Positions 16,665 through 24,167 of a stretch of 64,000 nucleotides of DNA are shown piece after piece. The notes beneath the pieces are model-generated. The model did not search any database and was not told where the DNA came from. It saw only the letters and a program-made list of their open reading frames with translations. Within the stretch, counting starts at the first letter, position 1. Each line of letters begins with the position of its first letter. The DNA is from Nocardia sp. NRRL S-836 (lineage in GTDB: Bacteria > Actinomycetota > Actinomycetes > Mycobacteriales > Pseudonocardiaceae): contig NZ_LGDY01000107.1 in the NCBI RefSeq assembly GCF_001279525.1, positions 139,926 to 203,925 of the forward strand, read 5' to 3'. Both the position numbers and the translations under genes were made by a program.

Positions 16665-17636
16665 CTACTCGCGCAGCAGGGCGTGCCGCCGGAAGTCGCT
16701 GGGAGCCATCTGGTAGGTGGCGCGGAAGAGGCGGCTGAAGTGGGCTGGGTCGGTGAGTCCCCACCGCGTGGCGATCGCCCCGATGGGCCGGTGGAGCAGG
16801 TGTGGGTTGGCCAGGTCCCGGTGGCAGCGCTGCAGGCGGCGTTGGCGTATCCAGGCGGCCGGGCTGGTCTCGTCCTCTGCGAACAACTGTTGCAGCGTGC
16901 GCAGGGAGATGTGATGGGCCCGCGCGACGGTCGTCGGCGTCAAGGCCGGATCGCCGAGCCGCTGCTCGATGAACCGGCGGACCTGCAGGCGCAACGCACC
17001 TCGGCGTGACTCGGGGGTCAGCGTCCTGCCGAGCTCCAAAGGCGTGGCCAGCACCGCGGACAGCAGGTCCACGGTGACGGATGTGAGCGTCGGCGCGTCG
17101 TCGGGGGTGAACTCGTGGGCCCGGTTGGCCAGGTCGGTCAGCCAATGGGCCAACGTGGCGCCCATTCCGCGGCGTCCGGAGAAGGAGACGGCGGCGAGCC
17201 GGTCGACCTTGTCGGCGGGCAAGGTGAGCAATGCCCGGTCGATCTGCAACGTGACGGCACGGCTGCCGGGATCGCAGGAACGCCACCCGTGAAACGGGCG
17301 GGACGTGGTGAACAAGACGAACTCACCGGCGCCGAAGCAGGCCTCCCTGTCCGCCTGGCAGATCGCGCCCTCGCCGTCGAGCACGAGGTTGACCTGGTAG
17401 GCCTCGGGGTCGGACCGGCGGACCAGCGTCGCGGTCCGTTCCACCCACAACGAGGGGTACCTCATCATGGAAACTTGGACCCCATCCCACGTCAATGTCC
17501 GTGCCGAGGCCGGGAAACCATCGTCGGCGGCGGCGCGTATGCGGGTGGCAACCAGGTCCTGGTCCATCACCTCCAACCAGCAGTCGATCTGGTCGTCGCC
17601 GGACAGGTCCTCGTTGCTGAACTCGGTCATCAACAT
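16665..17636 (-). CDS. AraC-family transcriptional regulator
   Basis: 323 aa. An N-terminal AraC_binding_2-type cupin region (residues ~15-190, with DREACFGAGEFVLFTTSRPFHG) precedes a C-terminal double HTH: TPTTVARAHHISLRTLQQLFAEDETSPAAWIRQRRLQRC, then IGAIATRWGLTDPAHFSRLFRATYQMAPSDFRR. This build is common among regulators of monooxygenase and stress genes. ATG at 17636 or 17630. The target is unknown; the adjacent secreted protein is one option. Confidence 0.88.
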   Translation of the reverse strand: MLMTEFSNEDLSGDDQIDCWLEVMDQDLVATRIRAAADDGFPASARTLTWDGVQVSMMRYPSLWVERTATLVRRSDPEAYQVNLVLDGEGAICQADREACFGAGEFVLFTTSRPFHGWRSCDPGSRAVTLQIDRALLTLPADKVDRLAAVSFSGRRGMGATLAHWLTDLANRAHEFTPDDAPTLTSVTVDLLSAVLATPLELGRTLTPESRRGALRLQVRRFIEQRLGDPALTPTTVARAHHISLRTLQQLFAEDETSPAAWIRQRRLQRCHRDLANPHLLHRPIGAIATRWGLTDPAHFSRLFRATYQMAPSDFRRHALLRE

Positions 17637-17979
17637 GGCTGCGTTTCCCGCTCCCCCAGGAGTCTTCCCCACGATAGGAACCGGTATCGCTGCCGTAGAT
17701 ACCGAACCCGGCGCGTTCGCCGAGTGCGTGGATGCGGACGTGGAGGGACTGTGCAGAGCTGCTGGTGAGCCCGAGCCCCGGACCGGCATTCGCACATCCG
17801 GAGGCAGTGGCCTCGCCGACCTCGCCCGCCGCGTGCAGTGCGTCGCCCAGCCTCCCCAGCGTGTCGGCTTCCTTGGCGTGGAACGGACATGTCATTGCGA
17901 ATATCCGGTGACGACCGGCCGCTCGCAAGGCGCGACTCAACATCTGCAACGGTGCGAGTGGTCTGGTTCGGCTCTGCAT
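17637..17979. other. Decayed intergenic region
   Basis: On the minus strand 17890-17700 there is a short stretch HAKEADTLGRLGDALHAAGE that looks like a tetratricopeptide scrap from a regulator, but it has no proper start context and runs out of frame into the AraC promoter. No intact gene is supportable. Confidence 0.3.
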
Positions 17980-18381
17980 CTGACGCAGGTCGCCCGAGAG
18001 TTGGAGCGCGCCCAGGACGGGATGGTGGACTACCTGGCCGTGTGTCCTCCGTCCGACATTCCCGTGGCGATCGGCGGAGTTGATTACCAGGTAAATCCGG
18101 GAGCCGGAACTCTGTGGCAGCTCGCTGTGCACCCTTCCTTACAGTCCTGCGGCATCGGCACCCTCCTGATTCAGGCGGCTGAGCAGCGCATTCTCGCCCG
18201 AGGGCTGCGCCGAGCGGAGTTGGGCGTCGAAGAGAGAAATCCTCGCGCTCGCGCACTGTACGAGCGGTTGGGTTACGTGGCTCACGACCGGAAGCCGGAT
18301 GCGTGGGATGCGGAAGGACCGGACGGTGTTGTTCGGCGTTATGAGACGGTCTGCACGGTGATGCGGAGGTGGTTGGCGTGA
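17980..18381 (+). pseudogene. N-terminally truncated GNAT acetyltransferase
   Basis: 133 codons of a GNAT domain survive: WQLAVHPSLQSCGIGTLLIQAAEQRI is the acetyl-CoA-binding motif A, followed by ERNPRARALYERLGY. The N-terminal ~40 residues of the fold are missing. Upstream in-frame sequence is unrelated and has no ribosome site. An internal ATG (MVDYLAV) would lose the first strands. Probably a dead gene in a decaying region. Confidence 0.6.
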
Positions 18382-18506
18382 CGTCTTGGCCAGCAGTTCG
18401 AGGTTGGCGTACACCGCGCGTGGTTCCCAGCCGGCCGCCGCCCAGGGCGGCCGGCACGCCGAGGTCCAGACCGCCGTAGCCGGTCAACCGGATTCGCCCA
18501 TCCCGA

Positions 18507-18990
18507 TTACCGTCGGCCAAGCCGCCGGAGCAGCCGCCTGGCGGCTGGCTGCAGGTCTTGGTGATGACCGCCGACGAGGCGGGCGAGCACGGCGACCAGG
18601 CGCGCGTCTGCCCCGACGAAGACGCGTGCACGGCGTCGCTCAACTCCTCTTAGGACGATCACGGCAGCATCTTCGGGTTCGGTACCACGACACGCTTTTC
18701 GAAGCCGCGGACGGCGGCTTCCCGGTTCTCGCCGTCCGCGAACAAGCCGTTGCGCACGATCGAAGTCCGTCTGCCGAGTCGACCAGGAAGGGCAGGTGAG
18801 CTTTGACGGTGTACATGAGCCCTCGCCAGTTGACCGCCATGACGCGCTCGACGTCCGCGACGTCGGAATCGAGCAAGCTTCCCCGGTGGATGATTCCCGC
18901 CGCCGCGAACACGGAATCGACGCCTCCCAGCTCGGAGGTGGCTGCGGCTTGAACGCCATTCAGCAGTCACGTCGACGACCTGGGTGAGAA
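18507..18990 (-). pseudogene. Remnant of a short-chain dehydrogenase/reductase
   Basis: One frame gives VFAAAGIIHRGSLLDSD, VNWRGLMYTVKAHLPFLV, the NAG-like and active-site-helix segments of an SDR. A second frame near 18510-18660 gives RGVERRRARVFVGADARLVA, its C-terminal end. The catalytic Tyr/Lys block between is missing and the frames differ, so the gene is dead. A second SDR remnant in this window, see 4787-5061. Confidence 0.6.
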
Positions 18991-19185
18991 CCCGTGCGCC
19001 GAACCCTTCACACCGTCTTGTTCAGTCGACCTTGCCCCGATCTGGCACCGTCAGGGTGGCAAGCGCCGCGGTGGTGCGTTGATCGAGCGCCGCGAAGACG
19101 GCCACCTCCATCCAGGTCCCGTCTTCCGCGTGAAGTCGCAGAACGCCCTCTGCGCGTCCACTCGAAGCCAGCGCGTTGGACAAGC

Positions 19186-19343
19186 CGACCGGGTGACCGG
19201 TTCCGGAGCAGCTGCGTCACCCTGTTTCGCCGGGTTCGGGACTGTGCTCCAGTCGGGGATACCACAGTCCACTTGGGACAGAAAAGCAAGATCGCCCGCC
19301 AACCTGATTCTCGCAGGTCAGCGGGCGATTCTCATGCCATATC
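19186..19343 (-). other. Diverged copy of the sequence downstream of tRNA-Ala, with terminator
   Basis: This block aligns at roughly three-quarters identity with 30156-30314, just outside the 49-bp exact repeat. It contains a hairpin ATCGCCCGC (19291-19299) / GCGGGCGAT (19321-19329). Read on the minus strand it is followed by CTTGCTTTTCT, a rho-independent terminator for tRNA-Ala. The left copy is probably the original chromosomal 3' flank. The 200 bp before it (18991-19185) shows no gene. Confidence 0.6.
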
Positions 19344-19392
19344 CAATTGTGGAGCTGAGGGGACTCGAACCCCTGACCCTCACACTGCCAGT
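19344..19392. repeat. Left attachment repeat (att) of the island, with tRNA-Ala 3' fragment
   Basis: Identical to 30315-30363. Positions 19350-19392 are the 3' 43 nt of tRNA-Ala on the minus strand (acceptor 3' strand, T arm, variable loop, anticodon-arm 3' side and three loop bases). Right of 19392 the sequence departs (TTGGTCC), so the tRNA 5' half is absent and this copy is not a functional tRNA. Confidence 0.8.
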
Positions 19393-19844
19393 TTGGTCCA
19401 TAGAGGACTCCTGCCAGCACAAACACTAGAACCCCAATAGGCCCAACGCAACTAGCCGCAGTTCGGCGCCGTTGAGCGCCGTTCGATGACGTTGTGCTCC
19501 TGGTCTTGCTCCACTTCCGCTCCAGCACGATCAGTGTGAACGGACTCGCTCGCAGACGGTCGAGTCAGCTTCCTCACACCGTCACGTTCGTTGACCCGCT
19601 GGAAGTCGAATACGACTACGGCAACCCGACCACCGCGCTTGTTCTACGTCTCCAGCGCACCCCGTCGCGCCATGCGCGGCTACGTGCAGCCCATACCTCG
19701 GCCGAACCCGCGGAGACCGGCCCTCAGCCGGCGATCTCCCGATGGAGGCTGTTCACCTACGCCCCGCTCTACCCGCGCGAACAGGACGAGTGGCGTGGCC
19801 GAACGCTTCGCGTCAACGACATCGCCGTCACCGAACCATCGCTT
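19393..19844. other. Left end of the island, no recognisable gene
   Basis: 450 bp between the left att and CRISPR array 1. Frames on both strands are open in places but show no start context, family motif or codon bias typical of neighbours. Likely remnant of element backbone. Confidence 0.4.
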
Positions 19845-20606
19845 GTTGCGATCCTCGCCGGACGCGGACGTCCAGCGCTGCGAGCTTGGTCATCGTGTCG
19901 GCGACGTCGACCGGCAGTTGCGATCCTTGCTGGGCGCGGAACGCCCAGCGCTGCAGGACATCACGCGCCTGTTCAGCGACGTCTACAATGCGTTGCGATC
20001 CTCGCTGGGCGCGGACGCCCAGCGCTGCGCATCGGCCCGTCCTCGCGGCGGCACCGGGTTGGAGTTGCGATCCTCGCTGGGCGCGGACGCCCAGCGCTGC
20101 CGGCGCGCTCAGCCACGGCGGTCCTCCTGGATCGCGTTGCGATCCTCGCTGGGCGGACGCCCAGCGCTGCTGAACGTGTCGCCGCCGGCCGTCGTGTCGA
20201 GCCAGTTGCGATCCTCGCTGGGCGCGGACACCCAGCGCTGCTCGAACGCCCGCGAGTCGACGATCTCGTCGTACTCGCCGTTGCGATCCTCGCTGGGCGC
20301 GGACGCCCAGCGCTGCCATCGACCCGTGGATGATCACGCCTCGCTCGATCGCGTTGCGATCCTCGCTGGGCGCGGACGCCCAGCGCTGCGGCGAACCGGC
20401 ACGGCCCGAACGCCTCGAACAACGCGTTGCGATCCTCGCTGGGCGCGGACGCCCAGCGCCGCCACCGAAGCCAGCGACGCCGGGGACTCTGGCGCCAGGT
20501 TGCGATCCTCGCTGAGCGCGAACGCCCAGCGCTGCACCGGTACCTGCTGCTGGGCAACAGCTACAACAAGTTGCGATCCTCGCTGGGCGCGGACGCCCAG
20601 GGCCGC
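19845..20606 (-). CRISPR. CRISPR array 1 (11 repeats, 10 spacers), type I-C
   Basis: Repeat starts (plus strand) are at 19845, 19917, 19992, 20064, 20136, 20205, 20280, 20353, 20426, 20499 and 20570. The standard unit is 37 bp, GTTGCGATCCTCGC then TGGGCGCGGACGCCCA then GCGCTGC. Spacers are 34-38 bp. Read on the minus strand the repeat ends in GAGGATCGCAAC, like the ATTGAAAC ends of I-C repeats, so crRNA is probably made leftward. The left-most repeat is degenerate (trailer-like), which agrees. R2 has one extra base, R5 lacks two, R10 is of the array-3 type, and R11 has a changed end. Only 47 bp separate it from the cas7c stop, so it may be read through from the cas operon. Confidence 0.95.
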
Positions 20607-20653
20607 ATCTGGCGGATCTGATTACCGGCTGGTCGTTCCTCCTCACAAGCTCA

Positions 20654-21529
20654 CTACACGAGAGCCTTCAGCGTAACGCCGTCTGGCAGCCCGTCATGGT
20701 TGACGTCGAGTTTGTAGTCGTCGATCGAACGCGGCGTAACGACGCCGTCCAACTGTTGGACAGCAACATGTTTGAACAGTTGACTGGCTCGCGCACGCCC
20801 GTAGGCGTTGTCGTGGCTGAAGACATAGAGACCCTTGACGTCCATCTCGCCGCGGCCGCTCGCGCGGTCGTGCTCGAACAGGTTCTCCAGCGTCGTCCAG
20901 AAGGTGGCGAGATCCTCCTCGGAGACACCGGTCTGGATACCGCGTGTTGCGCTGTAGTGGATGTACGCCCGGTAGAGTCCGTAGTGGACGGTCCACTTGG
21001 AGCCCATCTCGGTGGACTCGCCGCTTTCGATGTCCTTCTCGGTCGTCTGGGTGATCCGGGTGATGGCGTGGGCTTGTGCCAGGACTGGGCTGATGCTGCG
21101 GGCGAAGGTGAGCTGGAGTGGTCCGCGGATGCGTCCGGCGTTGCCGTCGCCGGTTCCGACGACACCGCCGAACATGCGGATGTCGAAGAACTCGTTGCAC
21201 AGCCACTGCTGGACATCGCCACGCTGCTGGGGGCTGGTCTGCTTGGTAAGTGGCGTGCCGGTGGCTTCGAAGCCTCGTTTGATGTTGGCGTTGAGGGCGA
21301 TGTCGGCTTCGACGAAGATCTTGTAGCGGGGTTTGTCGGGGTGGATGAGTGGGATCTGGTCGCGGATCTTGCGCTTGAGGCAGACGTCGGTGACGAGGCC
21401 CTGGCTGGTTTCGGTGTCGGTGCGGGGCTGGTTGCCGGCGTCGGGGTCGCCGTTGGGGTTGCCGTCGGTGACGTCGAACAGGAGCACGGCGTCGTGGCGG
21501 CGGTGCGGGTCGAGGTGTGGCTGGGTCAC
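20654..21529 (-). CDS. cas7c: Cas7c (Csd2), type I-C Cascade backbone subunit
   Basis: 291 aa. The N-terminus carries the Csd2 signature LLFDVTDGNPNGDPDAGN, followed by LVTDVCLKRKIRDQI and the FFDIRMFGGVVGTGDGNAG segment found in Cas7 of subtype I-C. The C-terminal part has LYVFSHDNAYGRARA. Several copies line the crRNA in Cascade. The GTG at 21529 is chosen: GAAGGA lies upstream, the motif begins 24 residues later, and the gap to the cas8c stop is only 14 bp. Last cas gene of the operon; the position where cas4-cas1-cas2 normally follow is taken by CRISPR array 1. Confidence 0.95.
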   Translation of the reverse strand: MTQPHLDPHRRHDAVLLFDVTDGNPNGDPDAGNQPRTDTETSQGLVTDVCLKRKIRDQIPLIHPDKPRYKIFVEADIALNANIKRGFEATGTPLTKQTSPQQRGDVQQWLCNEFFDIRMFGGVVGTGDGNAGRIRGPLQLTFARSISPVLAQAHAITRITQTTEKDIESGESTEMGSKWTVHYGLYRAYIHYSATRGIQTGVSEEDLATFWTTLENLFEHDRASGRGEMDVKGLYVFSHDNAYGRARASQLFKHVAVQQLDGVVTPRSIDDYKLDVNHDGLPDGVTLKALV

Positions 21530-21543
21530 GGCGGTTCCTTCGG

Positions 21544-21993
21544 TCAGTTGCTTGCGGTGGCGTCGGCGGGGGTGTCGGGGAGTTCTGGTACGTCGATGTC
21601 GGGCTGTTGTGCGCGGGTGGTTGCCGCGGCGGCGAAGATGTGGTTGCGCTGGTCGGCGTAGCCGTTGAACCAGTTGCACTGGTCGGCGAGTCCGAGGGTC
21701 ATGGGCATCGGGTTGAGGCGTCCGCACAGGTCGCCGCGTTGTTTGGCGTAGGCGACGGCACTGGCTGGGCGGTTGCGGGTGCGGAGTTTCTTGAGGTGTG
21801 CCTGCGAGCCGCGGATCAGTTCGGGCATCACGCGTGCGGGGCTGCAGGAGGCGGCCGAGAGGTAGCGGTCGGCGAGGGTCGTGTTGAGGTTCTTGTTGTC
21901 GAGTTTGGTGGCGGAGTACTGGAGGGATTCGAGGACTGCGAACAGGCGGCCGGCGATGTAGGCCAGGTTGTCGTTGGTGTCGTCGAGCGCCAC
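21544..21993 (-). CDS. cas11c: Putative internally translated Cas11c small subunit
   Basis: Known biology: type I-C Cascade makes a Cas11 small subunit from an internal start in cas8c. Seen here: within cas8c, AGGGAGAACCAC precedes an in-frame GTG at 21993. This gives a 149-residue all-helical product starting VALDDTNDNLAYIAGRLF and ending with the Cas8c stop. The spacing (5 bases from GGGAGA) is as good as those of the main cas genes. Size and position match reported Cas11c products. Confidence 0.6.
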   Translation of the reverse strand: MALDDTNDNLAYIAGRLFAVLESLQYSATKLDNKNLNTTLADRYLSAASCSPARVMPELIRGSQAHLKKLRTRNRPASAVAYAKQRGDLCGRLNPMPMTLGLADQCNWFNGYADQRNHIFAAAATTRAQQPDIDVPELPDTPADATASN

Positions 21994-23454
21994 GTGGTTC
22001 TCCCTGTCGGTGTGGAATGTGCGTGCGAGCAGGAGTTTGAGCAGTGCGTGTCGCTGAGGGTCGAGGTGTTGATCGGTGCGGAGTCTGCGAACGAGGTGCT
22101 GCGCGAGGCTGCGCGGTGGCGCGGTCTTGTGCAGTGCGGCGGTCAGCAGTTCACGCTGTGCCCAGAGTGGGCGGTCGGCCGCCGGTTCTCCCAGAGGCAG
22201 GTAGTTCTTGGTCTTCCGGCTCCATCGTCCGCAGGCCAGCACGAGCCGGTGCAGGGAGAATCGGTGGATCTGGCCGGTCCAGGGGTTGATCACGCTCTGG
22301 TCGGCGAACCACTGACGGACCGCCCGTTTCGCGGCGGGAAGTGGCACGTCGATCCAGTCGCGCAGGATCAGGCGCGTCTTGTTCGCCGACACGGCCGCGG
22401 CGCAGAACACGCTGGTGTTGACTCGGCCCGGCGGGCGCCCGGTTTTGGGGCTGTCCATGACGGTTCCGGCGAGTTTGACGAGCTGGTGGTCGCTGGGCGA
22501 GCCGTCTGCCGTTGGTGGGTCGGTGAGCAGTGCGTCGATGGCCGCGTCGTCGGGGTTGAACACGAGCGTGATCGGAGCGACGGTGCCCGGTGTGGCGTTG
22601 AGCAGCCACCACGTCAGGGCGGTGTCGCCGATGCGGCGGGTGTGGTCGCGGTCGCGCAGGAGGTGGTCGAGTGCGGCGACACTTGATTCGGCGCAGGCCA
22701 TGCAGATGGGTGAGTGGATGAGTTGTGTGAGCAGCTCGAACCCCATTGATTGCCTGTTGATGCTGGCCGGGGTGACCGGGTTCGGCTTGGGCTGGTTCTT
22801 GCTGCGGTTGTCCGGGTCGACACCGATCGCGGGGATCAGGCCGGCGGTGATCTGCTGCGGGAACGTGTCGATCAGCAGGTCTTGCTGGCCGCAGACGAGG
22901 CACAGGCTGTGCGTGCCGCTGCTTTTGCGTTGCACGGCGACCCCCGTCCAGTGCTGCCGGGCCTGGGGCGAGAGGTGTACGAAGCCGCCCTTGTATCGGA
23001 AGGCGATGGTGTCGGAGGCGGCGTACTTGTGGGGGCGCGGCAGTTGTTGTGGGCCGCCGTTGCGCAGGAAGCGCTGGAGCGCTTTCGCGCCGCGGTCGGT
23101 GGGATGTGCCTGGGCCCATTGATCGGCCAAGGCGGTGAAGTCGTCGTGGCAGCGGTGAGCCCAGGCGAGGTCCTTGGCTGAGGCGTTCTGGTCGGCCCAG
23201 CCCAGGGCATACTTCAGATCGTCGCAGCCGAGGAACGGCTGCGGTTTCATACCTGAGCGTTGCAGATTCGGCACTACCTCCCTGCGTCCCTTGCTTCGTG
23301 CCGGCTCGTTGGGCACCGCGAGGTCGACGAGCTCACCCACCGCGGTGCCGTCCGCGCGCAGCTCCAGCATCCAGCGGACGTTCCTGCGCGCGTAGAACAT
23401 CGGCGGCATGTCGTCGCGGGTCTGGGCGAACTCACGCAGACGTGTCATCAACAT
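21544..23454 (-). CDS. cas8c: Cas8c (Csd1), type I-C Cascade large subunit
   Basis: 636 aa, within the usual Csd1 range. A four-cysteine zinc motif is present: CLVCGQQ near residue 190 and CMACAES near 258. The I-C pattern TRLILRDWIDVPL sits mid-protein and the helical C-terminal part has AYIAGRLFAVLESLQYSA. The large subunit reads the PAM and recruits Cas3. The start overlaps the cas5c stop by 7 bases and the stop is 14 bp from cas7c. The C-terminal third carries a separate ribosome site and GTG, see Cas11c. No frameshifts. Confidence 0.92.
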   Translation of the reverse strand: MLMTRLREFAQTRDDMPPMFYARRNVRWMLELRADGTAVGELVDLAVPNEPARSKGRREVVPNLQRSGMKPQPFLGCDDLKYALGWADQNASAKDLAWAHRCHDDFTALADQWAQAHPTDRGAKALQRFLRNGGPQQLPRPHKYAASDTIAFRYKGGFVHLSPQARQHWTGVAVQRKSSGTHSLCLVCGQQDLLIDTFPQQITAGLIPAIGVDPDNRSKNQPKPNPVTPASINRQSMGFELLTQLIHSPICMACAESSVAALDHLLRDRDHTRRIGDTALTWWLLNATPGTVAPITLVFNPDDAAIDALLTDPPTADGSPSDHQLVKLAGTVMDSPKTGRPPGRVNTSVFCAAAVSANKTRLILRDWIDVPLPAAKRAVRQWFADQSVINPWTGQIHRFSLHRLVLACGRWSRKTKNYLPLGEPAADRPLWAQRELLTAALHKTAPPRSLAQHLVRRLRTDQHLDPQRHALLKLLLARTFHTDRENHVALDDTNDNLAYIAGRLFAVLESLQYSATKLDNKNLNTTLADRYLSAASCSPARVMPELIRGSQAHLKKLRTRNRPASAVAYAKQRGDLCGRLNPMPMTLGLADQCNWFNGYADQRNHIFAAAATTRAQQPDIDVPELPDTPADATASN

Positions 23455-24167
23455 TGCTCACCAGCCACCACTCGGCCGGAGTCGCCGGTCGCGTGCTCGT
23501 CACGGCTGGGGTCGTGGATGCCCTCAGGCGGGACCTCAAGAACGCCGCCGCGCAGCCAGGCCGTGAACCACGTGGACCGCGCGGGACGCACGCTGTGGTC
23601 CACGTCGAGCAGCATGATCCCGAGGTACTCGTTGTGCGGAAACGGTGAGATGGCGCTGTCGGGCGGTCCGAAGTCGGACGCGGAGAACTCCCGGCTGCCC
23701 AGACAGGGGTAGGTGAAACAGGCGCCGCGGTTGATGCGTCGATGCGCTTGCGCCACGTACTTCGAGACCGGGTCGGTCGCGTGCGGCCGCAGCTCGATGT
23801 CGGCGTGGATGCGGTAGGCGACGTCCCGCAGACCGAGGGTGAAACGCTGGTCGCGGTCGACGGCGGCGTCGTAGCGGAACCGTTCGCGTTGCTTGATGAT
23901 CGTCGACAGCGCGGGCACCGAGCAGACTTCGTTGCGGCGGATCCGGAACCACCGGATCGGCTTGAGCAACTCGATCCTGCGCACGAGATAGGTGAACTCC
24001 GGCTTCCAGTACACCGCCTCCAGCGCGCCACGCGCGGCGCTGGGAGTGATCATCGGATAGCTGATGCGTTCGGCCTTGGCTTCCGGCCGGGTGAAGCACG
24101 CAAGATCACCGGCGATGTCCAGCACGATGGGCGCGTCGGTGGTCACGGGCTTGCGGGTCGGTTTCAC
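23448..24167 (-). CDS. cas5c: Cas5c (Cas5d), type I-C crRNA-processing subunit
   Basis: 239 aa. Typical I-C Cas5 sequence: GDLACFTRPEAKAERISYPMI near the N-terminus, then SAARGALEAVYWKPEF and RFRYDAAVDRDQRFT, and the C-terminal RINRGACFTYPCLGSREF. In I-C systems this protein replaces Cas6: it cuts the repeat RNA and holds the crRNA 5' handle. The GTG at 24167 overlaps the cas3 stop in GTGA and has GGAGGAGA five bases upstream, so the longer upstream frame is not used. Confidence 0.93.
   Translation of the reverse strand: MKPTRKPVTTDAPIVLDIAGDLACFTRPEAKAERISYPMITPSAARGALEAVYWKPEFTYLVRRIELLKPIRWFRIRRNEVCSVPALSTIIKQRERFRYDAAVDRDQRFTLGLRDVAYRIHADIELRPHATDPVSKYVAQAHRRINRGACFTYPCLGSREFSASDFGPPDSAISPFPHNEYLGIMLLDVDHSVRPARSTWFTAWLRGGVLEVPPEGIHDPSRDEHATGDSGRVVAGEQC

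Noticed and set aside
19494..20676. Long frames across CRISPR array 1 on both strands
   Set aside because: Repeat-plus-spacer sequence without stops by chance; the translations repeat AILAGRGRPAL/RSSLGADAQRC with the array period. The same applies to frames across arrays 2 and 3 (26452-27271, 28931-29773).
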